The notes under the pieces are model-generated. The model made no database searches. It was not told where the DNA came from and worked only from the letters and a program-made list of their open reading frames with translations. From Dasypus novemcinctus (taxonomy: Eukaryota; Chordata; Mammalia; Cingulata; Dasypodidae), in NCBI RefSeq assembly GCF_030445035.2, contig NC_080702.1, positions 26,808,334-26,872,333 of the forward strand: 64,000 nt of DNA, written 5' to 3'. The position numbers were made by a program, and so were the translations under genes. Within the stretch, counting starts at the first letter, position 1; each line of letters starts with the position of its first letter. Positions 1-10,717 of the stretch are shown here, one piece after another.

Positions 1-292
1 CTCCCCACTCCCTCGTTGTTTGCACTTCCTGTGTCTGTTCATCTTCCTTGTTTCTTTAGGAGGCACTGGGAACCGAACCTGGGACCTCAGATGCAGGAGG
101 GAGGTGCCTAATCGCTTGAGCCGCCTCCACGCCCTGCTTTATTGGGTCTCTCATTATGTTTTTCCTCCCCGTGTCTCTTGTTGTGTCATCTTGTTTGGGT
201 CAGCTCACCGCACCTGCCTGTTGCATCAGCTCATTGTCTTCTTTAGGAGGCCCCGGGATCCAAACCCAGTTGCCTGAGCCACATCCGCTTCT
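1..292 (-). repeat. DAS SINE, dimeric type, cut by window edge
   Basis: On the minus strand two tRNA-like units (heads near 290 and near 140) are joined by a linker of the GATGCAACAAAGAGACAC kind. This is the dimeric DAS architecture seen again at 17164, 22551 and 35506. The 3' tail lies outside the window. Its head abuts CTCTACTGGTTCTTT (293-307), a sequence that recurs at 723 and 1110. Confidence 0.85.
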
Positions 293-307
293 CTCTACTG
301 GTTCTTT

Positions 308-722
308 TTTTTTTTTTTAAGATTTATTTTTTATTTATTTCTCTCCCCTTTCCCCCTGTTGTCTGCTCTCTGTGTCCATTTGCTGTGTGTTCTTCTGTGT
401 CCACTTGGATTCTTGTCAAGGGCACTGGGAATCTGTGTCTCTCTTTGTTGCATCATCTTGCTGTGTCAGCTCTCCGTGTGTGCGGCGCCATTCCTGGGCA
501 GGCTGCACTTTCTTTCAGGCTGGGCGGCTCTCCTTACGGGGCGCACTCCTTGCGCGTGGGGCTCCCCTACGCGGGGGACACCCCTGCGTGGCAGGGCACT
601 CCTTGCGCGCATCAGCACTGCGCATGAGCCAGCTCCACACGGGTCAGGGAGGCCCGGGGTTTGAACCGCGGACCTCCCATGTGGTAGGTGGACTCCCTAT
701 CCACTGAGCCACATCCACTTCC
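308..722 (-). repeat. DAS SINE, long CpG-rich monomer
   Basis: Read on the minus strand it has a tRNA-like head with A box (TGGCTCAGTGG) and B box (GGTTCAAACCC), then a CpG-rich body, an ACAGAGAGCAGACAAC segment and an ATAAATAAA/poly(A) tail. These are the Pol III promoter and layout of the long armadillo DAS family. It is flanked by CTCTACT(G/C)GTTCTTT at 293-307 and 723-737. Confidence 0.92.
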
Positions 723-737
723 CTCTACTCGTTCTTT

Positions 738-1109
738 TTTTTTTTTTTAAAGATTTATTTATTTATTTAATTTCCCCCCTCCCCTGGTTGTCTGTTCTCT
801 GTGTCTGTTTGCTGCGTCTTGTTTCTTTGTCCGCTTCTGTTGTCGTCAGCGGCACGGGAAGTGTGGGCGGCGCCATTCCTGGGCAGGCTGCACTTTCTTT
901 TCACGCTGGGCGGCTTTCCTCACGGGCGCACTCCTTGCGCGTGGGGCTCCCCCACGTGGGGGACACCCTTGCGTGGCACGGCACTCCTTGCGCGCATCAG
1001 CGCTGCACATGGCCAGCTCCACACGGGTCGAGGAGGCCCGGGGTTTGAACCGCGGACCTCCCATATGGTAGACGGACGCCCTAACCACTGGGCCAAAGTC
1101 CGTTTCCCC
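738..1109 (-). repeat. DAS SINE, long monomer (internally shortened)
   Basis: Same family as the neighbour at 308 but shorter. The stretch between the CAGCCTGCCCAGG block and the ACAACAGAAGCGGAC block is deleted, the same shortened form as at 27068 and 28584. It is flanked by CTCTACTCGTTCTTT at 723-737 and 1110-1124, which also flanks the neighbour. Confidence 0.92.
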
Positions 1110-1124
1110 CTCTACTCGTTCTTT

Positions 1125-1797
1125 ATCTCTGCTTGGAGCCCTCTGACTACTGGGTGCCACGAGATCGACACAGGGGTAGATGCCGGAAAACCTGCGAAAG
1201 GGCTACTGCACTAGTCCAGGCGAGAGCAGATGGCGCCTGGACTTGGGTGGTAACAAAAAGTAATCTGACTTTCGGAGACAATTTGAAGATGGAGCTGACG
1301 TCATTGATTACGTGTGGAGTGAGAGAGGGGCCAGGACAGCCTCAGGGTTTTGGCCCCAGGTAAAGGATCTCAGGGTAGGTTTCCCAGAGGCAGATCCCGA
1401 GATCAGGATGCATGTGGCGACTTGCTAAAGACGTGTTCCCAGAGAGAGGGAGGCAGGGCTGGGAAGAGGAAAAAGTCAGGCCAGGGGGCAATCTCGGGCC
1501 GGTTCCTGCCGGGGCCGTGTAGACACCGGGGCCTCAGGAGGCCCCAGGTTCTGCTGCACTTGAGTCGAACTGCCCCAGTTAGTTGTTGACTAAGGGCTGC
1601 TGTGGGGAATGTGAACTCCTTGGCAATTCTGACTCGGGGAGCATGTGGGCAAAGGTCCACGTGCCACGTGCCTCCAGAGCCCTGACGGACATCTGCAGAA
1701 GAAGGTTTGCAGGTGTGCACGGTGGGAAGCCAAGGTCACGAGGTCCTGGGGAGAGTGTGATAAAGCAGTAAAAAGGATCTGACGGTGCTGGTACGAG
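1125..1797. other. Single-copy-looking stretch with an L2-like core
   Basis: No gene recognised. About 1205-1350 resembles an ancient mammalian interspersed repeat of the L2 class (pattern: CCAGGCGAGAGCAGATGG ... GATGTGGAGTGAGAGAGG). It carries a palindromic TGACGTCA at 1296-1303. The remainder (1350-1797) shows no repeat or coding signal I can support. Confidence 0.4.
1296..1303. promoter_or_regulatory. Full CRE palindrome (CREB/ATF-type site)
   Basis: The eight bases TGACGTCA match the full cyclic-AMP response element. No promoter, CpG island or transcript is evident around it and it lies in an L2-like repeat, so activity is doubtful. Confidence 0.25.
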
Positions 1798-2580
1798 AAG
1801 GATCAGAGCAGCATTATTCCCAAGAGCCCAGAGGTGGAATAAACCGAGGTGCCATCCACAAATGAATGGGTCAACAAAATGTGGTATATAGGGAAGCGGA
1901 TGTGGCTCAGGTGATAGGGCTTCCGGCTACCACATGGGAGGAGCCGGGTTCAATCCCCAGGGCCTCCTGGTAAAAAAAGAAGAAAAAAAAAAGAGAAAGC
2001 GTGCCTGCTCAGCGGGCACGGTGAGCCGAGTGCAGGCGAGAGTGCCCGCGTGGCGAGCCAGTGCCCGCACAAGTGAGTCACGCAGCAAGATGGTGACGCA
2101 GCACAAGAGAGACAAGGGGAGAGTCAAGGTGAAGCGCAGCAGAGACCAGGAACTGAGGTGGCGCAATTGACAGGGAACCTCTCTCCCCATCAGAGGTCCC
2201 CAGGATGGAATCCAGGTGAATCCTAGAGGAGAAAGACGAGAAGAGAAGACAAAAAAGAGAAATAGATACAGAAGATCATGCAGCAAATGGACACAGCAAA
2301 AACAGCAGGGCGGGGGCAGGGAGGGGACGGGAAAATAAGTAAATATACTTTAAAAACGTGGTCTATAACACACAATGGAATATTATGTAGCAGGAAAAAG
2401 GAATTAAGTTCTGATATATGTTACAATGTGGTTAAACCTTGAGAATGTTCTGCTATGTGAAATAAGGCAGACACGAAAGAACACAAATGATACGATCCAA
2501 TTACATGAAATATCTAAAATAGACAAATTCCCAGGAACAGAAGGTGAATTAGAGGTTACCAGAAGCAGATTGGTTTATAA
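1798..2580 (+). mobile_element. L1 3' end, sense, split by a SINE
   Basis: AGCAGCATTATTCCCAAGAG followed by the CATCCACAAATGAATGGGTC block is the conserved mammalian L1 ORF2-end/3'-UTR sequence (1798-1890). It resumes at 2368 with AATGGAATATTATGTAGCAG and runs to about 2580. The composite SINE at 1891 interrupts it. Confidence 0.8.
1891..2352 (+). repeat. DAS SINE, composite two-headed type
   Basis: A tRNA-like head (GGTTCAATCCCC B box near 1950) is followed by a GTGCCCGCGTGGCGAGCC body, a second tRNA-like unit (GGTGGCGCAATTGACAGGG) and an A-rich tail. It is flanked by a 15-bp TSD, AAAATGTGGTATATA (1876-1890) and AAAACGTGGTCTATA (2353-2367). The target is L1 sequence, so the order of insertion is certain. 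Confidence 0.9.
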
Positions 2581-2791
2581 TTGTTATCTTGATGAATTGA
2601 CCCTTTTATCAATATAAAGTGTTCTTCTTTTTGTCCCTCTTAACAGTTTTTGATGAAAGTGTATTTTGTCTGATATTAGTATAACCACCCTCACTCTCTT
2701 TTGCTTACTGTGATAGCATGGAATGGAATATTTACTCGACCTGTTCACTTTCAGTCTCCTGGTATCTTTTAATTTAAAGTGAATCTCTTGT

Positions 2792-3206
2792 GGGAAGCAG
2801 ACTTGGACCAGTGGATAGGCCGTCTGTCTACCACATGGGAGGTCCGCGGTTCAAACCCCGGGCCTCCTTTACCCGTGTGCAGCTGGCCCATGCGCAGTGC
2901 TGATGCGCGCAAGGAGTGCCCTGCCACGCAGGGGTGTCCCCCGTGTACGGGAGCCCCACGTGCAAGGAGTGCGCCCCGTAAGGAGAGCCACCCAGCGTGA
3001 AAGAAAGTGCAGCCTGCCCAGGAATGGCGCCACCCACACGGAGAGCTGACACACAAGATGATGCAACAAAAAGAAATACAGATTCCTGGTGCCGCTGATA
3101 AGAATAGAAGCAGTCACAGAAGAACACACAGCGAATGGACACAGAGAGCAGACAACTGGGGCGGGGGGTAGGTGGGAAGGGGAGAGAAAAAAAATCTTAA
3201 AAAAAA
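2792..3206 (+). repeat. DAS SINE, long monomer
   Basis: Typical long DAS copy: A box TGGACCAGTGG, B box GGTTCAAACCC, CpG-rich body, A-rich tail. A perfect 17-bp TSD, TAAAGTGAATCTCTTGT, lies at 2775-2791 and 3207-3223 inside antisense L1 ORF2. This is the clearest single proof in the window of L1-type target-primed insertion. Confidence 0.95.
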
Positions 3207-3766
3207 TAAAGTGAATCTCTTGTAAACAGCCTATAGTTGGGTCATGCTTTTTTAAAAAAATTACTTCTGCCAATCTCTGCCTTTGACTGGAGAGTTTAAT
3301 CCAGCTGCATTTAAAGTCACAACTGATAAGGCAGGCTTCTGCCATTTTGCTATTTGTATTTTGTAGGTCTTACAGATGTTTTTTGTCACTCGATTCTTTC
3401 ATTACTGACTGCTTTGGTATTTAGTTGCTCTATTGTAGTGAACCCCCTCTTTCAATTGCCTTCTCATTTTCCTCCGCGCATGTTTTTCTGACATTTTCTT
3501 TGTGGTTGCCAGAGGACTTAAATTTAACATCCTAAATCTATAACAATCTCGGTGGATTTGCTACCAACTTAACTTCAATAGCATGCACAAGTATGTTCCT
3601 ACACCCCTCCGTTCCCCCAGCTTTATGTAGTTCTTGTCACAAATTCTATCTTTATATCTGGAGTGTCCGAAACAATAGGTATGTTATTACTTTTTATGCA
3701 TTTGTATTTTAGAAATGGAAGGTGTGAAAAGTGAGTTACAAACCAAAAATACAATAGTACTATAAA

Positions 3767-3907
3767 AAACAAACAGAACTCTACAACAGAGTGGACCCAA
3801 GTGTAAAGTATGGATTATAGTTTTACTAATATAATGATAATAATATTGTTTTATCAATTGTAACAAAGGTATCACACTAATGCAACATGTTAATAATAGA
3901 GAAAACA

Positions 3908-3939
<32 letters not shown>

Positions 3940-4011
3940 GGCATATGGGAACTCTGTACTTTCTATGTTTTTTTTGTAAACTTACAACTTTTCCAAGAAA
4001 AAAAAAATAAT
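3767..4011 (+). mobile_element. 5'-truncated L1 3' end
   Basis: The order is GTAAAGTATGGATTATAG, then AATTGTAACAAAGGTATCAC, then a (GT)n run, then GGGAACTCTGTACTTTC and a poly(A). This is the terminal 3'-UTR module shared by many L1 ends in this window. It interrupts the antisense L1 around it. Confidence 0.7.
3908..3940 (+). repeat. (GT)n microsatellite
   Basis: An imperfect GT dinucleotide run inside the L1 3' module. Probably polymorphic; nothing functional is visible. Confidence 0.85.
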
Positions 4012-4321
4012 CATAGCATTTATATTTACCCATGTAGTTAACCTTACCAGATACCTTTATTTTTTAGATAGTTTTGATCTAGTGTGCTTTCCTTTTAATC
4101 TGAAGAACTCTCTTTAGCATTGTTTGTAGAGCCAGTCTGCTGGTGAGAAACTCCCTCAGCTTCTGCTTATCTGGAAATATCTTCCTCTCTCCCTTATTTT
4201 GGTAACACGGTTTTGCTGGATATATAATTCTTGATTGGCAATTATTTTCTTTCAGCACTTTGAAAATGTCATCCCATTGCCTTCTGGCTTACGTGGTTTT
4301 TGATGAGGAATCATTTTCTTA

Positions 4322-4743
4322 AAAGATTAATTTAATTTAATTTATTTCTCCCTCCCCCCATTCCCCACATTGTCTGCTCTCTGTCCATTCACTGCATGTT
4401 CTTCTGGTCTGTTTGTCTTCTCATTAGGTGGCTCTGGGAACCGATCCTGGGACCTTCTGGAGTGGGAGAGAGGCTATTACTCTCTTGTGCCACCTCAGCT
4501 CCCTGTTCTGCTACATCTTATTTTCTCTCCTCTATGTTTCTTATTGCATCATCTTGCTGCACCAGCTCTCCGCACCAGCCAGCACTCCTTTACGGGGTGA
4601 CATTGCCATGCAGGGTGGCACTCCCGCGTGGGCCAGCTCACTGCGTGGGCCAGCTTGCCCTCACCAGGAGGCCCTGGGCATCAAACCCTGCACCTCCTCT
4701 ATGGTAGCCGGGAGCCCAGTTGGTTGAGCCACATCTGCTTCCC
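4322..4743 (-). repeat. DAS SINE, dimeric type
   Basis: Two tRNA-like units on the minus strand with heads near 4742 and 4500, a long linker and an ATTAAATTAAATT-type tail. It splits the antisense L1 ORF1. No convincing TSD was found, so it is probably old. Confidence 0.85.
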
Positions 4744-5159
4744 AGCATTTAATCTTGAGTCTCACTTGTACATGACCAGCTTTTGGGATTCTCTCTTTGT
4801 CTTTGGCATTCGACATTTAGATTATAGCATGTCTGGCTGTGGATCTCTTTGCATTTATCCTGCTTGGAATTTGTTGGGCTTCTTGGAAGTGTTCATTCAA
4901 GTCTTCCATTAAATTTGGGAAACTTCCTGCCATTATTTTCTTTGAATACTCCTTCTGCCCCTGTTTCTCTTTCTTCTTCTTCTGGGACTTCCTTAATGCA
5001 TATACTGGTCTCCTTGATGGTCCCACAGGTCTGGTAGGCTCTGTTCACTTTTCTTCATTCTTCTTTCTGCTCATCAGACTGAATTATTTCAATTGTCTTA
5101 TATTCAAGTTCACTGATTCTTTTTCTTTCCTTTTTTGTCATAAAGAACCTTTATTACTT

Positions 5160-5287
5160 TTTTAAAAAAAAAGATTTATTTATTTCTCTCTGTCTTGCTG
5201 TCCTTCTTTAGGAGGCACCAGGAACCGAACACAGGACCTTCCGTGCGGTAGGCAGGAGCTCAATCATTTGAGTCACATCCGCTTCCC
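5160..5287 (-). repeat. DAS SINE, short monomer
   Basis: A single tRNA-like head (B-box region near 5225, read on minus) and an AAATAAATC tail. It marks the right end of the antisense L1 block. Confidence 0.8.
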
Positions 5288-5305
5288 GGAAATGCTACTG
5301 CTTTT

Positions 5306-5429
5306 GGGAGCAGATGTGGCTCAAGCAGTTGAGCGCCTGCTTCCCACATGGGAAAGCCCAGGTTTAGTTCCTGGTGCCTCCTAAAAAAACAACCAACAAG
5401 CAAACAAATGGGAAAACAACAACAACCCA
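5306..5429 (+). repeat. DAS SINE, short monomer
   Basis: GGGAGCAGATGTGGCTCAAG head, B-box-like GGTTTAGTTCC, then a poly(A)/CAA-rich tail. Head to tail with the next short copy at 5430. Confidence 0.8.
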
Positions 5430-5520
5430 GGGGAGATGATGTGGCTCAGTGGCTGAGCACCTCTTCCCATACTTGAGGTCCTGGGGTCAATCCCCAGCCC
5501 CCAGTACCTCAAAAAAAAAT
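5430..5520 (+). repeat. DAS SINE, short monomer
   Basis: GGGGAGATGATGTGGCTCAG head with B-box-like GGGTCAATCCCC and an A tail. It lies directly between another short SINE and an L1 3' module. Confidence 0.8.
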
Positions 5521-5765
5521 AGGGTGGGTTGGGGGAAACCAAATGTAAGATGTGGACTATTGTTAGTAGTAATAATTTGACGATATCCTTTCACAATTTG
5601 TAACAAATGTTTCACGACAATGCACGGTGTTGGTGACAGGGTGATGGGTGGACTCTTGTATGATGTTCTGCGTGTTTGTTTTGTAAGTTCACAACTTTTA
5701 CTATATGCTTATTGTTTATGTCTGTTCATGTATGAACGGTGTACTTCAATAAATTTTTAAAAAAT
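5521..5765 (+). mobile_element. L1 3' terminal module (AATAAA-ending)
   Basis: A 240-bp sequence with TTTGTAACAAATGTTTCACG, GTAAGTTCACAACTTTTAC and a terminal TTCAATAAATTTTT. The same module occurs at 22083, 22322, 30925 and 49095, and inverted at 35115. It looks like the 3' terminus of a xenarthran L1 lineage. Confidence 0.65.
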
Positions 5766-5810
5766 AGTTAATAATATTGAAAACTAAAGAAAAAAAAAGA
5801 TCTATGAAGT

Positions 5811-5930
5811 GGGGACTCTCATTACCTCTGTTACAAATGATAAATGCAAAGGCACAGAAGAGTCACCCTGCAAATAAGCGGTGGAGGCAGGATTTGAACC
5901 CAGGCAGTTTGCCTTCGGCATCTGAAGTTT
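5811..5930 (-). repeat. MIR (ancient SINE)
   Basis: The minus strand reads ACTGCCTGGGTTCAAATCCT followed by a diverged CORE segment, matching the mammalian-wide MIR. The flanks (5766-5810, 5931-6164) hold no gene; part of 5990-6060 may be a further antisense L1 scrap. Confidence 0.65.
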
Positions 5931-6164
5931 AAAGATGTCCAGACTGCAGTTTGCAGCGGTTGCTGCATCTGTTTTTGTAAATGATTTAAGGTTTTGCCTC
6001 TTTCCATTCAGTCTGTAATCTGGAGTTGGTTTTTGTATATGATGTGAGACATCTGCTTGCCCTAATAACCACTGTAGAACCTCAGACATTCATCATTAAA
6101 TGTTTATTACAACCCAGCTAATATTGACTGGTTCGTGCTAAAGGTAAATAAAGAGGGAGGAAAC

Positions 6165-6620
6165 GGGCAAAAAGGCTTAAGCAGACATTTCTTCAAAGAA
6201 GAAATACAAATGGCCAAAAAGCACACGGAAAAATGTTCAGTAGCGCTAGCTATGAGGGAAATGCAAATCACCAAAACTGTAATGTGATATCATCTCACAC
6301 CTCAAAGAACGGCCATTTTTCAGAAAACAAACAAATAACCAAACTCCAGAAAACAAGTGCTGGAGAGGACGTGGAGAGATGGGCATCCTCCTTCACTGTT
6401 GGTGGGAATGTAGACTCGTGCAGCCTCTGGAGGACAGTTTGGCTATCCAGGAAGCTAAATATAGAACTGCCTTGTGACCTGGCAATCCCTCTACTAGGAA
6501 TATTTCCAGAAGGACTGGAAGCAGTGACGCGAGCAGACATTTGCATGTCGATGTTCATAGCAGCTGTTTTCTCCCCTAACCCTTCCAGTTCTTTCCTCCC
6601 CAAATTGCAGCACCATCCCT
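6165..6620 (+). mobile_element. L1 ORF2 end / 3' UTR, sense
   Basis: AGCAGACATTTCTTCAAAGA, ATGCAAATCACCAAAACTG, GTTGGTGGGAATGTAGAC and TGGCAATCCCTCTACTAGG are in the order of the conserved mammalian L1 3' end. It probably continues at 7243 after SINE insertions. Bases 6620-6726 hold nothing I recognise. Confidence 0.85.
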
Positions 6621-6726
6621 GAGGAGTTAAAAAGGCAAGCCTCGGGAACTAGTTGTAAACTGGTGACCGGTCAACAGATCTTGTCCCCAAACTGTGCAAT
6701 CATCCCTATATCAGTAAGCCTTCCCT

Positions 6727-6820
6727 GGGAAGGGGATGTGGCTCAAGCAGTTGGGCACCTGCCTACCACACGGGAGGTCCTGGGTTTGGTTTCTGGTGCC
6801 TCCTAAAGAAGATGAGCTGA
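6727..6820 (+). repeat. DAS SINE, short monomer
   Basis: GGGAAGGGGATGTGGCTCAAG head and a B-box-like GGGTTTGGTTTC, with a short spacer before the next SINE. Head-to-tail with the long copy at 6821. Confidence 0.8.
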
Positions 6821-7242
6821 GGGAAGCGGACTTGGCCCAGTGGTTAGGGCGTCCGTCTACCACATGGGAGGTCCATGGTTCAAACCCCGGGCCTCCTTGA
6901 CCCATGTGGAGCTGGCCCATGTGCAGTGCTGATGTGCGCAAGGAGTGCCCTGCCACGCAGGGGTGTCCCCCCGTAGGGGAGCCCCACGCGCAAGGAGTGC
7001 ACCCCGTAAGGAGAGCCGCCCAGCACAAAAGAAAGTCCAGCCTGCCCAGGAATGGTGCTGCACACACGGAGAGCTGACACACAAGATGACACAACAAAAA
7101 GAAACACAGATTCCCGTGCCGCTGACAACAACAGAAGCAGACAAAGAAGACACAGCAAATAGACACAGAGGACAGACAACCGGGGTGGAGGGGGGGAAGG
7201 GGAGAGAAATAAATAAATAAATAAACAAATCTTAAAAAAAAA
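6821..7242 (+). repeat. DAS SINE, long monomer, well preserved
   Basis: A box TGGCCCAGTGG and B box GGTTCAAACCC are both intact. The body is complete and the tail is (AAAT)n plus poly(A). It is close to the family consensus, so relatively young. Confidence 0.93.
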
Positions 7243-8190
7243 AGATAACCATTATATGGTCTCACTACAATGAACTAAATATGAAGAATAAATGCAGGGA
7301 GTAAAAACCTAGAGACTAGGTTACTGAGAGACAGGATGAGGGTTGAGAAGGAGTACTGAGGCTTAATGTATGCAGAATTTTTAATCAGCTTGACTGAAAG
7401 TGTGGAAATGGATAGAGTTGCTGGTAACACACATTAGAGTGAGAATAACGAATGCAGCTGGTTTATAGATGGGGTTGTGGCTGGAAGGGGAAGTTTAGGG
7501 ACATAAATGTCGTTGAAAGAAAACTAGAGACTCAAATAAGGACTGAATAACACAGAGAGAACCATTTTGGTTAATGGTACAAATACAAGAATGTTCTTCT
7601 AGGAACTAGAACTAAGGCACGCCACTCCCAGCAGGTGGTAAGAAGATGGTGGCAAATGGGAAAAACATAATTAACGTAACGTAAGGACTACAGTTAACGG
7701 TCATATCGTAATAGTCTTGCATCAACGTCAAAGAAGGTTCTATCTCAGCATTAAGGGTCCATGATAGGGCGGTATGGCATTTCTTCCTTGGGACTAAGGA
7801 AAATGTTTGAGGATTACCTGGGGCGATGATTGCACAACGCTGTGACGAAAGGGAGAAGCTCTGGGTGTGCACTTTGGAGAGAATGCACAAGGCATGGGAT
7901 TGTCTGACACAGTCAACCACGAGGTGTACGGTGGTTAACGGTACAATATGAGAACGTGACAAATATATGACAAATATATGATACCAATACGTGGCGTTGA
8001 TAATAGAGGGTGTGTGGAAAATATACACGAAATGTGGACCATGATTAGTGGCCATAGTCTGATGAGCTTTCATAATCTGTAACACACGTGCTCCAACATC
8101 GCAAGGTGTTGGTGGAGGGGAGATGTATGGGAATTCTGCACACTACGCCTGATTCTTTTGTCAGCTTGCAACTTCTCTAATAAAAACAAA
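7243..8190 (+). mobile_element. L1 3' UTR, sense
   Basis: Contains the GTGTGGAAATGGATAGAGTT...GGTAACACACATTAG pattern also seen at 21555 and 42836. It ends with GTAACACACGTGCTCC and CAACTTCTCTAATAAAAAC. Non-coding; the open frames in it are chance. Confidence 0.75.
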
Positions 8191-8230
8191 ACGAAGGTGA
8201 AAACAAACAAACCAGTAACAATCACTGCCA

Positions 8231-8646
8231 ATTTTTTTTTAAGTCTTATTTTTTATTGATTTCTCTCCCTTTCTCTGCCCCCCATTGTCTGCTCTCTGTG
8301 TCCATTCGCTGTGTGTTCTGTGACCGCTTCTATCCTTGTCAGTGGCACTGGGCATCTGTGTTTCTTTTTGTTGCGTCATCTTGTTGCGTCAGCTCTCTGT
8401 GTGGACGGCACCATTCCTGCGCAGGCTGCACTTTCTTTTGCGCTGGGCAGCTCTCCTTACGGGGCGCACTCCTTGTGCGTTGGGCTCCCCTATGCAGAGA
8501 CACCCCTGCATGGCACGAATCTCCTTGCATGCATCAGCACTGCGCATGGGCCAGCTCACCACACGGGCCAGGAGGCCCTGGGTTTGAACCCTGGACCTCC
8601 CATGTGGTAGGTGGATGCTCTATCCGTTGGGGCAAATCTGCTTCCC
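8231..8646 (-). repeat. DAS SINE, long monomer
   Basis: Full-length inverted copy with head near 8640 (B box GGGTTCAAACCC read on minus) and an A-rich tail at 8231. No clear TSD. Confidence 0.9.
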
Positions 8647-9090
8647 TCCTTGTAATCTTTTGTTGAACACTGCACCTTTATTTTTATTTTTATTTAAACT
8701 TCATTTGAACTTCAAAAAACAAAACGATAGACAAAAGGCAGCTCAACAAATTACGGAAACGTCACTTCAAATAATCCTGTCCAGGCACACCTATCTTATA
8801 TAATCCTAAAAACAAGCTCAATTGTTTCTCCAGTGTTCCAAAAGATGAATAAAATAAATGAGCACAGATTAAGTGAAATGATCAAGGTTTCCTTGTTAAT
8901 GAAGAAAATGAAAAAAAAAAAAACTTGATCATATTCACCTCTCAAAAAACGAAATCCCATATTCCTTTTTTTACCTTTAGCATTCATATTGTATCTTCTT
9001 TGCTTTTGCTGCAAAAATATTACAATATTACTGCTAACTATAGTCTACAAATTATATTAGTTGTATTTTTCCATGTATCACCATATTCTT

Positions 9091-9481
9091 TTTTATTTTT
9101 TTTAAAGATTATTTATTTATTTCTCTTCCCTCCCCCCCCCCAGGTTGTCTGCTCTCCGTGTCACCTGCTGTGTGTTCTTCTGTGACCACTTCTATCCTTA
9201 TCAGTGGCACTGGGAATCTGTGTTTCTCTTTGTTGCATCATCTTGTGTCAGCTCTCCGTGTGTGTGGCGCCATTCTTGGGCAGGCTGCACTTTCTTTCGC
9301 GCTGGGCGGCTCTCCTTATGGGGTGCACTTCTTGTGCATGGGGCTCCCCTACACGGCACTCCTTGTGTGCATCAGCACTGCGCATGGGCCAGCTCCACAC
9401 GGGTCAAGGAGGCCCGGGGTTTGAACCGCAGACCTCCCATGTGGTAGGCGGACGCCCTATTCATTGGGCCAAGTCCGCTTC
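9091..9481 (-). repeat. DAS SINE, long monomer
   Basis: Inverted long DAS copy flanked by CACCATATTCTT at 9079-9090 and 9482-9493. The same 12-mer flanks the next SINE. Confidence 0.92.
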
Positions 9482-9493
9482 CACCATATTCTT

Positions 9494-9855
9494 CTTTGAA
9501 AAATATTTATTTATTTATTCCCGCCCCTCTCTGTTTGCGGTCGCTGTCTGCTCTCTGTCCATTTGCTGTGTGCTCTGTGTCTGCTCGTCTTCTCTTTAGG
9601 AGACGCTGGGAACCGAACCCAGGACCTCCCATGTGGGAGAGATGCCCTCAATCACCTGAGCCACCTCTGCTCCCTTCTTTGTTGTTTCTTTCATTGTGTT
9701 TCCTCTTTGCATCTCCTTGTTGCGTCAGCTCACCACGCCAGCCCATCATGCCAGCTCGCTGTCTTGCTCGTTTTCTCCAGGAGGCACCGGGAATCGAACC
9801 TGGGACCTCCCATGTGGTAAGTGGGAGCCCAATCGCTAGAGCCACATCTGCTTCT
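9494..9855 (-). repeat. DAS SINE, dimeric type
   Basis: Two tRNA-like units (heads near 9853 and 9675, minus strand). Flanked by CACCATATTCTT at 9482-9493 and 9856-9867. The adjoining long SINE uses the same target sequence. Confidence 0.9.
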
Positions 9856-10295
9856 CACCATATTCTTGATACCTTGTAAAAGAGGAACATTCTTGTATTT
9901 ATACTATTAACCACAATCCTTATCCACCTCCGGTTGACTGTTATTCAGTCTCTAGATTATTCTCTAGCTTTCTTTCAATTGACATTTACATCCCTATTCT
10001 ACCCGTCAGCCACAATCCATTTATACACCAGCCGTGTTAGTTGTACTCATTGTAATGTGTTACCACCAAATCTATACATTTCCACATTACAGAAAGCTAA
10101 TGGAAAACCTACATACATTAAGCATCAGTACCCCTTCTCAGCCCTCATCTTACCTCTTAGTAACCTATACTCTAAGTTTTAAAAAATGAATTTTATTGAT
10201 ACATATTCATAAAGCATACAATCTGTTCCAAGTGTATAAATGGTATTTGGTATAATTATATAGTTGTGCATTCATTGCTTCAGTAATTATTAGAG

Positions 10296-10678
10296 GTGGC
10301 GGACTTGGCCCAGTGGTTAGGGCGTCCGTCTACCACATGGGAGGTCTCGGTTCAAACCCCAGGCCTTCTTTACCCATATGGAGCTGGCCCATGCGCAGTG
10401 CTGATGCGCGCAAGGAGTGCCGTGCCACGCAGGGGTGTCCCCCGCGTAGGGGAGCCCCACATGCAAGGAGTGCGCCCCGTAAGGAGAGCCGCCCAGCGCG
10501 AAAGGAAGCGCAGCCTGCCCAGGAAAGGCGCCGCACACACGGAGAGCTGATACAAGATGACGCAACAAAAAGAGACACAGATTCTCAGTGCCGCTGACAA
10601 CAACAGAAGCGGACAAAGAAGACGCAGCAAATAGACACAGAGAACAGACAACTGGGGTGGGAGGGGGAAGGGGAGAAA

Positions 10679-10717
<39 letters not shown>

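Larger units (their letters stand above)
2600..5159 (-). mobile_element. Ancient L1, antisense, ORF2 5' part to ORF1
   Basis: The minus strand encodes L1 remnants: an ORF2 endonuclease-domain piece with the CLQEIHF motif near 3210-3300, the inter-ORF region (3340-4010), an ORF1 C-terminal piece reading ARRQWDDIFKV near 4240-4290, and an ORF1 segment with IPSRINAKRSTARHAII at 4817-5026. All frames are broken. It is interrupted by SINEs at 2792 and 4322 and by an L1 3' module at 3767. Confidence 0.85.
8647..10283 (-). mobile_element. L1 3' UTR, antisense, split by two SINEs
   Basis: ACTGCTAACTATAGTCTACA and the downstream TTATACTATTAACCACAATC / CATTTACATCCCTATTC blocks are the reverse complement of the 3'-UTR sequence at 21490-22060. 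SINEs at 9091 and 9494 interrupt it. It runs into the antisense L1 ORF2 end at about 10190. Confidence 0.7.

Noticed and set aside
317-722. Repeated 80-160 codon open frames with RTPCAWGSP-like peptides at dozens of sites
   Set aside because: They are the same CpG-rich DAS SINE body read in various frames on either strand; not genes.
1223-1236. A third CTCF-like site (AGAGCAGATGGCGC)
   Set aside because: The first two core positions do not fit the consensus, unlike the sites at 15643 and 36668.
2792-3206. tRNA genes
   Set aside because: The A and B boxes belong to SINE heads. No cloverleaf with matched acceptor and anticodon stems could be supported at any copy.
7612-8085. A 157-codon minus-strand frame
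   Set aside because: Falls in the L1 3' UTR at 7243-8190; no protein-like motifs.
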